From Amycolatopsis rubida (lineage in GTDB: Bacteria > Actinomycetota > Actinomycetes > Mycobacteriales > Pseudonocardiaceae): a DNA stretch of 64,000 nt. Made by a program: the position numbers and the translations under genes. This document shows positions 8,946 through 18,029 of the stretch, piece by piece. The stretch's first letter is position 1, and each line of letters opens with the position of its first letter. The stretch covers positions 124,001 to 188,000 of the forward strand of contig NZ_FOWC01000009.1 in assembly GCF_900115345.1 (NCBI RefSeq). Direction: 5' to 3'. The notes under the pieces are model-generated. The model was not told where the DNA came from, made no database searches, and saw only the letters and a list, made by a program, of their open reading frames with translations.

Positions 8946-10345
8946 CACACACTCATCCTTCCGGGAGCAACGAAGTCGACCTTTTCCCTTACTCCGCAGT
9001 CCGGACAGCACCAGCTGTCCGGAATGGACGCCCACGGCGTGCCGGCCGGGAAGCCTTCTCGCGGGTCGCCGCGCTGCTCGTCGTACACGTATCCGCAACC
9101 GGGGCACATCCCGCCCTCGCTGGCGTCCCCGCGCACGTCATCCGGCACGGCAGCGGTTTCGGTAGCGGAAGTTCCATACCGGGCAAGGACTTTATCCCGC
9201 TTCGACGGCTGGATGTTCGCCCGGCTGAGGTCGCCGTCGAAGTGGTTGAGCACCCGCTGGTCCATCACGCGCCGCCACAGCGGCGGGAACAGCGCGAGCA
9301 CGATCATCCCGGCGTACCCGGTCGGCAGCACCGGAGATTCGGCGAAATCGCGCAGGGTCTGGTAGCGGCGCGTCGGGTTGGCGTGGTGATCGCTGTGCCG
9401 CTGCAGGTGATACAGCAGGACGTTCGTCGCGATGTTGTTGGAATTCCAGCTGTGACTGGGATCCACGCGCTCGTAGCGACGGCGCTCCGGCGGCCCGACC
9501 TTCTGCCGCAGCATCCCGTAGTGCTCCATGTAGTTCACGACTTCCAGCAGCGAGAACCCGATCACCGCCTGGATCACCAGGTACGGCAGGATCCCGAAGC
9601 CGAGCCAGGCCACCATCGCCACCCACAGCACCGCGGACATCAGCCAGGCGTTGAGCACGTCATTGCCGATCCGGAACGGATGCTTGTCGCGGCGGGCGTA
9701 ACGCTTGCGCTCCAGTCCCCACGCGGACTTCAGCGAACCGAACACAGTGCGCGGCCAGAACCGGTAAAAGCTTTCGCCGACGCGGCTCGACGCCGGGTCC
9801 TCCGGAGTCGCGACACGCACGTGGTGGCCGCGGTTGTGCTCGATGTAAAAATGCCCGTAGAAGCTTTGCGCCAGCGCGATCTTCGACAGCCAGCGCTCGT
9901 GGCTTTCCTTCTTGTGGCCCAGTTCGTGCGCGGTGTTGATGCCGATCCCGCCGATGCAGCCGATCGAGATCGCGAGCCCGACCTTGTCCACAACGGACAG
10001 TTCGCCGCGGGCGATGAGCCAGAACGCGAAGACGAACCCGACGTACTGGATCGGCAGGAACAGGTAGGTGATCCACCGGTAGTAGCGGTCCTGTTCGAGC
10101 CGTTCGATCACGTCGTCCGGCGGATTGCTCCGGTCGAGGCCGGCCACCAGGTCGATCGCGGGCACGATCGCCAGGATCACGATCGGCCCGATCCAGAACC
10201 AGACGCCCCATCCGGTCGCGGCGTGCAGGCCGATCGCGAGGAACGCGAGCGACGGCACGACCAGTCCGATCAGCCACAGGTACCGCTTTTTGTCGGTCCA
10301 GCGTTCGGTCGACCCCAGCGGCACCGTGCCGGTCATCTCGCTCAT
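8945..10345 (-). CDS. alkB: Alkane 1-monooxygenase AlkB with C-terminal fused rubredoxin
   Basis: A 466-residue membrane di-iron hydroxylase. The start has a strong AGGAGG site seven bases upstream. Hydrophobic segments lie near residues 22-45, 48-68, 93-112, 117-137 and 232-262. The histidine boxes are complete: HELGH at 140-144, EHNRGHH at 169-175, NYMEH at 271-275 and LQRHSDHH at 314-321. After a linker of about 30 residues comes a rubredoxin domain with C414-x2-C417 and C447-x2-C450. The enzyme oxidises the terminal methyl of n-alkanes. Fusion of rubredoxin to AlkB is known in several actinobacteria. This is the first gene of the operon. Confidence 0.92.
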   Translation of the reverse strand: MSEMTGTVPLGSTERWTDKKRYLWLIGLVVPSLAFLAIGLHAATGWGVWFWIGPIVILAIVPAIDLVAGLDRSNPPDDVIERLEQDRYYRWITYLFLPIQYVGFVFAFWLIARGELSVVDKVGLAISIGCIGGIGINTAHELGHKKESHERWLSKIALAQSFYGHFYIEHNRGHHVRVATPEDPASSRVGESFYRFWPRTVFGSLKSAWGLERKRYARRDKHPFRIGNDVLNAWLMSAVLWVAMVAWLGFGILPYLVIQAVIGFSLLEVVNYMEHYGMLRQKVGPPERRRYERVDPSHSWNSNNIATNVLLYHLQRHSDHHANPTRRYQTLRDFAESPVLPTGYAGMIVLALFPPLWRRVMDQRVLNHFDGDLSRANIQPSKRDKVLARYGTSATETAAVPDDVRGDASEGGMCPGCGYVYDEQRGDPREGFPAGTPWASIPDSWCCPDCGVREKVDFVAPGRMSV

Positions 10346-10367
10346 CGCGCCCTCCTGCGTTGGCTGG

Positions 10368-10425
10368 CTTTACACAAAGGTAAGACATGTACACCACGAT
10401 TGACAAGAGCCACTGAAATGTAAAG
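10368..10425 (-). promoter_or_regulatory. Promoter of the alkB operon with flanking inverted repeat
   Basis: On the minus strand TTGTCA (10406-10401) is followed after 18 bases by TACCTT (10382-10377), a plausible sigma-70-type promoter 32 bases ahead of the alkB start. CTTTACA (10368-10374) and its exact complement TGTAAAG (10419-10425) frame the promoter on both sides and could be half-sites for the operon's TetR regulator. Confidence 0.45.
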
Positions 10426-10439
10426 TCGCCGCACCTGGG

Positions 10440-11150
10440 TGAATCCGCAGGTGGAGCCGTCCGTGAGGGGTGGGCGGGCAGCGGTTATTCCGCGTCTGTC
10501 GAGAGCAGTCGGTGTCCGTCCCACGTGAAGCGCGAGGGCCCGCTCGCCGCCGGGCATCTTCCGGGTCAGCAGCTGCCGGACCTCGCCGTTGGCCCGGTCG
10601 ACCTTCACCGCGAACCGGTGCCACGCGGTGTAGTCGAAGTTGCTGTTCCCGCCCAGTGGCGGTGTCATCGGCTTTGGCCTCCTCGATCCGGTCGCGGAAG
10701 AACTGGTGCGGGGATTCCCGATCGGCGGCGGTCAGCCGGACCGGATCCTTCGGCCGGAGATCACGGGCCGCCTTCGTGCCGGGCGGAAGGTCGGTGGCGA
10801 CCTGCCAGACCAGCCGGACCGCGACCTTCGACGCGGTGCGCACCTGCTCCAGCCGGTGGTCATGGTCTCGACCAGTTCGTTCGCCTGGCGGGTCCCTGCG
10901 GCGAGGTGCTGTCGGGTCTGGCCGAACAGTTCCCGCTCCCGTTCGGTGATCTCGCGGCGGCTTCCGCGTGCAGGATCTTCAGCAGTTCGACCCGGATCCC
11001 GTGCACTACGGCGGTCAAGATCCGCACGTCCTCGTCTGTTTCGGGATCGAGGTCGGCGCGGGTTTGCAGAACGTCGCGGCACGTGTGCATGGACTTCGAC
11101 AGCCGGTGCGGCGCGTCGTAGATGTTGCTCTGGGAGTGCGGGACGCTCGG
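10440..11150 (-). pseudogene. Degenerate gene of unknown family
   Basis: No single frame covers this stretch, but coherent-looking helical peptide pieces follow each other in different minus-strand frames. They run TRADLDPETDEDVRILTAVV, then ERELFGQTRQHLAAGTRQAN, then RLTAADRESPHQFFRDRIEE, then DYTAWHRFAVKVDRANGEV. At least three frameshifts would be needed to join them. I do not recognise the family. The remnant lies just downstream of the LysR gene on the same strand and ahead of the alkB promoter, so it fills what would otherwise be a 750-base gap. Confidence 0.4.
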
Positions 11151-11155
11151 CCAGG

Positions 11156-12028
11156 TCACGACACGCGGGCGTGCCGCAGCACCTCGACCACCGGGTCCAA
11201 CCGGGTGTCGGCGGTGCGCCGGATGAGGAACGTGGTGAGCGTGGCGACGAGGTCGTCGATCGGCAGGACCGCGCATTCGTTCGGGTCCAGCGCCAGCGCG
11301 GTGGCGGATTCAACCGGCGCGAGGGTGAAGCTTTTGGTGCTGCGCAGGAAGATCAACAGCCCGCTGACGTCGGAGAACTGCGCTTCCGGATCGACCAGCA
11401 CGCCCTTGGCGGCCAGCTGTTCCGCGCGCCGCGAGCCGAGATCCCAGTGCCGAGGACCCTGCAGGTACTGGAATCCGCGCAGGTCAGCGAGGGTGAGCGA
11501 GGTCCGGCCGGGGAACCGTGACGCGTCCACCACGGCACCGAGCGGCTCGCGGTAAAGGACGATCGTGGACAGCCGGTCGTCGGAAGTGCCCAGATGCGAC
11601 ACGGCGAGGTCGAGCGAGTTGCTGAGCAGCGCCGATTCCATCCCGAGCGACGGCATCTGCCGCAGGGTGAACCGGTAGGAGCCCTCCAGTGCCCGGATCG
11701 ATTCGCTGAGCTGGCGGCGGTGCGCGGGATTGAGCACGTCGGGGATGGCGAGCCGGACGTCGGCGCGCTGGTCGCGGGTGCGCATGCGGACCGGAATGGC
11801 GTCGAAGCCCGAAACGACCGATTCGGCGAGCGGCAGCAGTGCTTCGCCCGCCTCCGACAGCCGGGTGTGGTGAGTGGAGCGGTCGAACAGCGGTTCCCCC
11901 AGCTCGCGTTCGAGGTCGCGAATGCGCTGGCTGAGCGGCGGCACGGACATGTTCAGCGCCCGCGCCGCACGGGTGAAGTTCAGCTCGCGCGCGACCGCGA
12001 GGAAGTACCGCAGGTGGTGAATCTCCAC
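11156..12028 (-). CDS. LysR-family transcriptional regulator
   Basis: About 290 residues. The GTG at 12028 begins directly at the conserved VEIHHLRYFLAVARELNFTR; an ATG at 12046 would add six residues. The winged helix-turn-helix follows (ALNMSVPPLSQRIRDLERELG), then the effector domain starting near residue 88 (DVRLAIPDV). It is transcribed divergently from the CoA-transferase/acyl-CoA dehydrogenase operon, with 130 bases between them. The usual LysR arrangement makes it the likely activator of that operon and repressor of itself. Confidence 0.85.
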   Translation of the reverse strand: MEIHHLRYFLAVARELNFTRAARALNMSVPPLSQRIRDLERELGEPLFDRSTHHTRLSEAGEALLPLAESVVSGFDAIPVRMRTRDQRADVRLAIPDVLNPAHRRQLSESIRALEGSYRFTLRQMPSLGMESALLSNSLDLAVSHLGTSDDRLSTIVLYREPLGAVVDASRFPGRTSLTLADLRGFQYLQGPRHWDLGSRRAEQLAAKGVLVDPEAQFSDVSGLLIFLRSTKSFTLAPVESATALALDPNECAVLPIDDLVATLTTFLIRRTADTRLDPVVEVLRHARVS

Positions 12029-12066
12029 GGTGAGCAGCGTACCCACGGTGTTATCACGGTGGTCAT

Positions 12067-12086
12067 ACCGATCTGATGCAGTCGGT
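12067..12086. promoter_or_regulatory. Candidate LysR operator in the divergent intergenic region
   Basis: ACCGA (12067-12071) and its complement TCGGT (12082-12086) form an interrupted dyad with ten bases between. GGTCAT precedes the dyad and occurs again across its right arm. LysR proteins favour such short interrupted dyads (T-N11-A class). It lies midway between the divergent starts at 12028 and 12159. Confidence 0.35.
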
Positions 12087-12158
12087 CATTCCCTTCCGGT
12101 GAGCAAGCGCTTAGCGTCAGTGACGAAGCCAAAGATCGTCAACGGGAGGACCGCGAAG

Positions 12159-13325
12159 ATGGATGCCACCGGACCGCTTTCCGGGGTTAAGGTGCTCGAC
12201 CTGTCGTCCGCGGTGATGGGCCCGTACGCCACGCAGATCCTCGGCGACTTCGGCGCCGAGGTGATCCGGGTCGAACCGCTGCGCGACGTCGCCCGGCATT
12301 CACCGGCCAACACCGGCCGCACGCCCGGGATGGCCCCGCTGTACATGCAGGTCAACCAGAACAAGCGCAGTATCGAACTCGACCTCAAGGACCCCGCCGG
12401 CCGCGAGGACCTCTTCGCCCTGCTCGCCGACGCCGACGTCCTCGTCACCAACATGCGCGCCGCCGCGCTCGACCGGCTCGGCCTCGGCTACGAGCAGTTG
12501 CGCGAACGGTTCCCCCGCCTGGTCTACGCCCACGCGCAGGGCTTCGCGCCCGGCTCGTCGCGTGCCAACCGGCCCGCCTACGACGAGGTCATCCAGGCCA
12601 CGTCCGGCCTGGTCAGCCTCCAGGACCGGGCGGGCGGCACACTGCAGTTCGTCCCGACCTTCATCGCCGACAAGACCGCCGCGCTGTACCTGCTGAACGG
12701 CGTGCTCGCCGCGCTCTTCGACCAGCAGCGCACCGGCAAGGGCCAGCAGGTCGAACTGGCGATGGCCGACGCGATGATCGCGGTCAACCTGGTCGAGCAC
12801 CTGGCTGGCGACGTCTTCGTCCCGGCCGCCGGGGACGTCGGCAACCCGCTTTCGCTCAGCGACACGCACGCGGCCATGCGCACGGCCGACGGCGGCGCGA
12901 TCGCCGCGGTGCCCTACACCAACGACGCCGTGCGGACGCTGCTGATCGGCGCCGGCCTCGACGACGCCGCGGCCGATCCGGCCTGGGACTCCCCGGTGAT
13001 CGACCGGGAGATTTTCACCGCGGGGGTGGAGAAGGTGCTGGCCAACTCCGCCAGCCGCACCACCGCGGAGTGGGAGGAGTACCTGACCGCCCACGACGTT
13101 CCGTACGCGGTCGTGGTCGACATCGCCGACCTGCCGGCCGACCCGTACGTCCAGGAAGCCGGGCTGATCACCGAGCGGGAGCACCCGACCGAGGGCACGA
13201 TCCGCGTCGTGGAGAGCCCGCTGCATTTCTCGCGGACCCCGGCCGGGTTCCGCAGGCACGCCGAACGCGCCGGCGCGAGCACCGCCGAAGTCGTCGGAGC
13301 CGTACGCACCACTGAAGGGGTTTGA
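12159..13325 (+). CDS. Family III CoA-transferase (CaiB/BaiF type)
   Basis: A 388-residue protein. The start at 12159 is set by GGGAGGA nine bases ahead; the open frame upstream lacks family sequence. The N-terminus has GVKVLDLSSAVMGPYATQIL and FGAEVIRVEP, typical of family III transferases, then NKRSIELDLKDPAGRE. The expected catalytic aspartate follows in the PAYDEVIQATSG region. It would move CoA between acyl-CoA and a free acid, activating or recycling the substrate of the downstream dehydrogenases. It is the first gene of an operon that runs to 18911, with gaps of about 15 bases or less and one overlap. Confidence 0.85.
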   Translation: MDATGPLSGVKVLDLSSAVMGPYATQILGDFGAEVIRVEPLRDVARHSPANTGRTPGMAPLYMQVNQNKRSIELDLKDPAGREDLFALLADADVLVTNMRAAALDRLGLGYEQLRERFPRLVYAHAQGFAPGSSRANRPAYDEVIQATSGLVSLQDRAGGTLQFVPTFIADKTAALYLLNGVLAALFDQQRTGKGQQVELAMADAMIAVNLVEHLAGDVFVPAAGDVGNPLSLSDTHAAMRTADGGAIAAVPYTNDAVRTLLIGAGLDDAAADPAWDSPVIDREIFTAGVEKVLANSASRTTAEWEEYLTAHDVPYAVVVDIADLPADPYVQEAGLITEREHPTEGTIRVVESPLHFSRTPAGFRRHAERAGASTAEVVGAVRTTEGV

Positions 13326-13328
13326 TCG

Positions 13329-14501
13329 ATGGATCTCGAACTGTCTCAAGAGGACCTCGCGTTCCGGGATGGACTGCGGGAGGTGTTCCTCGGCGCGATT
13401 CCGGAGGAAATCCGCAAGCGCAGCGCACTCGGCCTGATCACGCGTGACGACATCGTCACGAGCCAGCGGATCCTGAACGAGCACGGTCTCGCGGTCCCGC
13501 ACTGGCCGGTCGAATGGGGCGGTCGCGATTGGACACCGACTCAGTCCCACATCTACGCCTCCGAACTGCAGCGCAACGCGGTGCCGCAGCCGCTCGCCTT
13601 CAACGCGAGCATGGTCGGCCCGATCATCGCCGAGTTCGGCAGCGAGGAACAGAAGCAGAAGTTCCTGCCCGCCACCGCGAATCTCGACATCTGGTGGTCG
13701 CAGGGCTTCTCCGAACCGGAGGCCGGGTCCGACCTCGCCGGGCTGCGCACCACCGCGAAGCGCGACGGCGACCACTACGTCCTCAATGGACAGAAGACCT
13801 GGACCACGCTCGGCCAGTACGGCGACTGGATGTTCGTGCTCGCGCGGACCAACCCGGACGCGCCGCGCAAGCAGCAGGGGCTGTCCTTCCTGCTGCTCGA
13901 CCTGAACACGCCGGGCATCGAGCGCCGCCCGATCAAGCTGGTCGACGGGTCCGCCGAGGTCAACGAGTTCTTCTTCGACAACGTGGTGATCCCGGCGGAG
14001 AACCTCGTCGGCGAGGAGAACAAGGGCTGGACGTACGCGAAGTTCCTGCTCGGCAACGAGCGCAACGGCATCGCCCAGGTTGGCACCGGTCAGCGGATCT
14101 TCGCCGACCTCGCCGCCGCGGCCGCCGATCTGCCCACCGAGGATGGTCCGCTCTCCGGCGACGCGGAATTCCGCGCCGCCATGCACACCGCGAAGACCAC
14201 ACTGCTCGCGCTGGAGGCGACCCAGATGCGGGTCACCGCCGCTTCCGAAAACGGCCAGCCGAGCCCGGTGTCGTCGCTGCTCAAGATGGAGGGCACGCAG
14301 GCCCTTCAGGCGCTGACGAAGCTGCGCATGCGCGCGGCCGGTTCCGACGGCATGGTGCTGGACACCGAATCGCCGGTGCGGGCCGACGAGGCCGCGGTCG
14401 TGGCCGCGGCGCAGTACCTGAACCAGCGGAAGCTGTCGATTTTCGGCGGCTCCAACGAAATCCAGCGCGGCGTCATCGCGAAGACGATCCTCGGTCTGTA
14501 A
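13329..14501 (+). CDS. Acyl-CoA dehydrogenase, subunit 1
   Basis: A 390-residue flavoenzyme beginning three bases after the CoA-transferase stop. Family motifs are WWSQGFSEPEAGSDLAG (near 121), LNGQKTWTT (near 150) and the C-terminal IFGGSNEIQRGVIAKTIL. It removes two hydrogens from an acyl-CoA and passes them to electron-transfer flavoprotein. It is paired with a second, divergent dehydrogenase 13 bases downstream. In actinobacterial sterol and branched-chain catabolism such adjacent pairs form alpha2-beta2 enzymes, which I infer here. The substrate is not known. Confidence 0.85.
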   Translation: MDLELSQEDLAFRDGLREVFLGAIPEEIRKRSALGLITRDDIVTSQRILNEHGLAVPHWPVEWGGRDWTPTQSHIYASELQRNAVPQPLAFNASMVGPIIAEFGSEEQKQKFLPATANLDIWWSQGFSEPEAGSDLAGLRTTAKRDGDHYVLNGQKTWTTLGQYGDWMFVLARTNPDAPRKQQGLSFLLLDLNTPGIERRPIKLVDGSAEVNEFFFDNVVIPAENLVGEENKGWTYAKFLLGNERNGIAQVGTGQRIFADLAAAAADLPTEDGPLSGDAEFRAAMHTAKTTLLALEATQMRVTAASENGQPSPVSSLLKMEGTQALQALTKLRMRAAGSDGMVLDTESPVRADEAAVVAAAQYLNQRKLSIFGGSNEIQRGVIAKTILGL

Positions 14502-14514
14502 GGGACGGCGACTC

Positions 14515-15678
14515 ATGAACCTCGAATTCAACGAAGACCAGAAGCTGCTGTTCGAGACCGTCGACACAGCGGTCGGCCGCGGCTACCCGGCAGGCGGCCG
14601 CGCGGCCGCGACGAGCAGCGAACTCGGCTGGAACGATCAGGTCTGGAGCACCCTCGGCGAGCTGGGCCTCGCCGGCCTCCCGATCTCCGCGGACCACGAC
14701 GGCGCGGGCGCCGGCCCGGTCGAGGTCTACGCGACCTTGGAAGCGATGGGCAAGCACGCGGCGGCCGAACCGCTGCTCGACGGCGTGTTCCTGCCGTCGT
14801 GGATCATCGCCGAGCTGGGCACCGACGACCAGGTCAAGGAGCTGCTGCCGCTGCTCGCCAGCGGTGGCACCACGATCGCGGTCGCGCACGCCGAGCCGGG
14901 ACGTCCGTGGGGCGTCGCGCCGTCGGTGTCGGCGGCCGGTTCCGCGCTTTCCGGTGTGAAGTCGCCGGTGCGCAACGCCGATCAGGCGGAGAAGTTCCTG
15001 GTCACCGCGGTCGACGAGAACGGCCGTACCGGGGTGTACCTGGTCGAGGCGACCGCTGAAGGCATCACTCGCGCCGACGGCCGGGCCGCGGACTGGGGAC
15101 ACACGTCGCAGGTTGAATTCGCTGGTACGCCAGCGGTTCTGCTCGGCACCTCGGACTCCGACGCGCCGGTTGCGTTGCGTCGCGCGTTCTCGCGGGCGCG
15201 GGTCGCGGTGATCGGTGAGGCGATCGGCCTGATGGAGACCGGGCTCGCCATGACCGTCGAATACCTCAAGACCCGCAAGCAGTTCGGTGTCCCGCTGGCG
15301 GCGTTTCAGGCGCTCGTGCACCGTGCGGCTGACCTGTACGCGAAGGTTGAGCTGGCTCGTTCGCTGGCGCTGTGGGCCACCGCGACGGTCGAGGCGTACG
15401 ACAACGGTGCGTCCACCGTGGACCTGGACGCCGCGGCCGACGACGCGTTCGTGTTCGTGTGCGACGCGGCGACCGCGACCGCCGAGGAGATCGTCCAGCT
15501 GCACGGCGGCATCGGAATGACTTACGAATCAGAGGTCGCGCACCACGCGGCGCGCCTCATCGCTATTACGGAGAGTTACGGCGGAGTGAGCGCGGCCCGT
15601 CGCCGCGCGCTAGCGTCGGACGCGTTGCTGACGCCGCCGAGCGCGCTGCTCAACAACGCGGACGCGGTCACCGCCTGA
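14515..15678 (+). CDS. Acyl-CoA dehydrogenase, subunit 2
   Basis: A 387-residue protein with a weaker match to acyl-CoA dehydrogenases. The middle domain is shortened and lacks the SEP.AGSD FAD loop (AHAEPGRPWG stands in its place). The C-terminal helical domain is clear: LKTRKQFGVPLAAFQALVH near 244 and QLHGGIGMTYESEVAHHAAR near 326. This split of features between two adjacent genes is what heteromeric FadE pairs show, so it probably forms one enzyme with the preceding gene. Confidence 0.82.
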   Translation: MNLEFNEDQKLLFETVDTAVGRGYPAGGRAAATSSELGWNDQVWSTLGELGLAGLPISADHDGAGAGPVEVYATLEAMGKHAAAEPLLDGVFLPSWIIAELGTDDQVKELLPLLASGGTTIAVAHAEPGRPWGVAPSVSAAGSALSGVKSPVRNADQAEKFLVTAVDENGRTGVYLVEATAEGITRADGRAADWGHTSQVEFAGTPAVLLGTSDSDAPVALRRAFSRARVAVIGEAIGLMETGLAMTVEYLKTRKQFGVPLAAFQALVHRAADLYAKVELARSLALWATATVEAYDNGASTVDLDAAADDAFVFVCDAATATAEEIVQLHGGIGMTYESEVAHHAARLIAITESYGGVSAARRRALASDALLTPPSALLNNADAVTA

Positions 15679-15692
15679 GAAAGGAGCGCGCC

Positions 15693-16550
15693 ATGCCGGT
15701 CGTCGCGATCGTCGGCGCTGGGGTCATCGGAGTGTCGTGGGCTCGGCTGTTCGCCGAGGCGGGCTGGACGGTGCGGGTCACCGATCCACGCCCGGACCTG
15801 CGGGAAATCGTCTCTCGCGACCTCGCCGGGCTGCCCGCCACGGCAGTCGCGGACCTCGCGGAAGCCGCCGAAGGAGCCGACTTCGTCCAGGAGTCGGGCC
15901 CGGAGCGGATCGAGCTGAAGCGGGAAATGTTCGCGACGCTCGCCGCCGCCACGCGCGACGACGTAGTACTGGCGTCCTCCTCGTCGTCGCTGTTGCCCTC
16001 GGTGATCGCCGAGGGCAACGCGGCGGCCTCGCGGATCGTCATCGGGCATCCGTTCAACCCGCCCGAACTGATGCCGCTGGTCGAGGTGGTGCCCGGAGCT
16101 TCGACCGCCGAGCAGACCGTGGCGAAGGCCGTCGAGGTCTACCGCGGGCTGGGCAAGAAGCCGATCACCCTGAAGAAGGAGATTCCCGGTTTCGTCGGGA
16201 ACCGGCTGCAGAAGGTCTTCAACGACCAGGCGATGTACCTCGTACAGCAGGGCGTCATCTCCGCGGCGGACCTGGACGAGCTGGTCAAGGCGTCGCTCGG
16301 GCCGCGGTGGGCGACCATCGGGCCGTTCGAGAGCATGCACCTCGGCGGCGGCCCGGACGGCATCCGGCACCTGGTGAGCCACGTCGGTTCGCAGATGAAG
16401 TTCGACATCGGCCGTCCGGACCGGGAGCACCTCGACGCGGTGATCGACGAGGTCGAGCAGGACTACGGGGCCGCGGACACCTATGCCGAGCGGGTCGAAG
16501 CGCGCGACAGCCGGACGCGCGCGCTGCTGGACGCGCTGGAGAAGAAATGA
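15693..16550 (+). CDS. 3-hydroxyacyl-CoA dehydrogenase family protein
   Basis: A 285-residue NAD-dependent dehydrogenase. The start at 15693 follows AAGGAG. A Rossmann motif VAIVGAGVIGVSWARLFAEA opens the protein. ASSSSSLLPSVIAEG and GHPFNPPELMPLVEVVPG are the conserved substrate-binding and catalytic histidine segments. KKEIPGFVGNRLQ begins the C-terminal domain. The L-carnitine dehydrogenase/lambda-crystallin branch is the closest in layout, although this protein is a little shorter. In the operon it would oxidise a hydroxyacyl-CoA made from the dehydrogenase product. Its stop overlaps the next start (ATGA). Confidence 0.85.
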   Translation: MPVVAIVGAGVIGVSWARLFAEAGWTVRVTDPRPDLREIVSRDLAGLPATAVADLAEAAEGADFVQESGPERIELKREMFATLAAATRDDVVLASSSSSLLPSVIAEGNAAASRIVIGHPFNPPELMPLVEVVPGASTAEQTVAKAVEVYRGLGKKPITLKKEIPGFVGNRLQKVFNDQAMYLVQQGVISAADLDELVKASLGPRWATIGPFESMHLGGGPDGIRHLVSHVGSQMKFDIGRPDREHLDAVIDEVEQDYGAADTYAERVEARDSRTRALLDALEKK

Positions 16551-18028
16551 GCCTCACCGAGCAACTCGAAGCCGCGCTCGCCAAACCGGCCACGACCGAC
16601 GAGTACGACTTGCACCAGCCGCTGGCCGATCTGCTCGGCTCGGTCGGCCTGCAAGAATCCGATGCCGGCGGCCGGATCGAGTTCTCCGGAGCCGATCCGG
16701 TACTGCCGGGCGCATTGCGGCTGGCCGGAGCGACGTCGATCGCGCTGGCGGCGAAATCCGTCGCGGTGGCGAAGATCTGGCAACTGCGCGGCGGACGCGG
16801 GCAGGACATTTCGATGGACCTGCGGACCGCGCCGCACCGGCTGTGCCCGTTCTACGACAAGAAGTGGGAACTGCTCGACGGCTACCCGCAGGGCGACCCC
16901 GCGCGTGTCGATCCGGCGTTCGGCACGGATCGCTTCTACGCCACCGCGGACGGCCGCTGGGTGCACCCGATCAGCCCGTATCCGAAGCTGCGCAACGATG
17001 CTGCCGCACTGCTGGGCGTTCCCGAGCGGGACGGCGCGGTGCGGCAAGCGATCGCGCAGTGGAACTCCTTCGAGCTGGAGGACGCCGCCGAGGCCGCGGG
17101 CGTCATCATGCCGGTGGTGCGGACGACCGAAGAGCTGATGGCGACCGAGCAGTACCAATCAGTGCTGTCGACGATGCCGCCGGTGATTGTCGAGCGGATC
17201 GGCGACAGCCCAGCGGAACCGTTGCACCCCAACCCTTCCACGCCGCTCGAAGGAATCCGCGCACTCGGCCGGGCGCACATCATCGCGGGCGCTGGCTGTG
17301 GCCGGGCGTTGGCACTGCATGGCGCGGACGTGCTGAACGTCTGGGATCCGGGCGAGTACGAATTGCCGGTGCTTTATGCGACGTCCAATGTGGGCGTTCG
17401 CTCCACCAGGCTCGATTTCCGTCGTCCCGCCGATCAAGAACGAATGCACTGGCTGCTCACCGGCGCGGACATCTTCTACGCCAACCGCCGTCCCGGATAC
17501 CTTGCGCGGCACGGTCTCGACGCGGAAACCGCCGCCGAGATCCGGCCCGGAATCATCCACGCCGAGGTGACGCTCAACGGCGGCACCGGCCCGTGGTCCG
17601 GCCGAGTCGGCTTCGACCAGACAGCCGGCTGCCTGTCCGGCGTCATGCTGCTGGAAGGGGAGGGCGGAGTTCCGTCGCTGCCCGCGGTGCCGGTGGTGAA
17701 CGACTACATCACGTCATGGTTCCTGCAACTGGGAATCCTGCGTGCGCTCATGCTCCGCGCCGAATGGGGCGGTTCTTACCGAGTGCAGGTTTCGCTCACG
17801 CGCGTCGCCTTGTGGTTGCTGAGCCTGGGAATCTTCGACAAGGGCTTCGCCGCGGAGGTCGCCGGTGTCGCTCCCGGGCACGAATATTTCGACCCCGAGA
17901 CGTTCACCGCGGACACCCCGCTCGGTCGCTACCGCGGCGTCACCGAACAAATCCGGATGTCCGAGACTCCGGGCTACTACACGAATCCGTTGATCCCGAG
18001 AGGATCGCACCGTCCAGAGTGGAGGTGA
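16547..18028 (+). CDS. Second, long family III CoA-transferase
   Basis: A 493-residue protein with the start overlapping the previous stop. Family III features include RLAGATSIALAAKSVAVAKI, RGGRGQDISMDLRTAPHRL and PLEGIRALGRAHIIAGAGCG, with GYLARHGLDAETAAEIRPGI near residue 318. It is about 100 residues longer than the first CoA-transferase of this operon, and the two halves look rearranged relative to CaiB. Two such transferases in one operon suggest separate activation and release steps. The reaction is inferred only from the family. Confidence 0.75.
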   Translation: MSLTEQLEAALAKPATTDEYDLHQPLADLLGSVGLQESDAGGRIEFSGADPVLPGALRLAGATSIALAAKSVAVAKIWQLRGGRGQDISMDLRTAPHRLCPFYDKKWELLDGYPQGDPARVDPAFGTDRFYATADGRWVHPISPYPKLRNDAAALLGVPERDGAVRQAIAQWNSFELEDAAEAAGVIMPVVRTTEELMATEQYQSVLSTMPPVIVERIGDSPAEPLHPNPSTPLEGIRALGRAHIIAGAGCGRALALHGADVLNVWDPGEYELPVLYATSNVGVRSTRLDFRRPADQERMHWLLTGADIFYANRRPGYLARHGLDAETAAEIRPGIIHAEVTLNGGTGPWSGRVGFDQTAGCLSGVMLLEGEGGVPSLPAVPVVNDYITSWFLQLGILRALMLRAEWGGSYRVQVSLTRVALWLLSLGIFDKGFAAEVAGVAPGHEYFDPETFTADTPLGRYRGVTEQIRMSETPGYYTNPLIPRGSHRPEWR

Positions 18029-18029
18029 C

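Noticed and set aside
12300..14567. A 755-codon minus-strand open frame
   Set aside because: It lies opposite the CoA-transferase and acyl-CoA dehydrogenase genes, which have clear family motifs. The frame is open because of GC-rich codon bias and has no recognisable domain.
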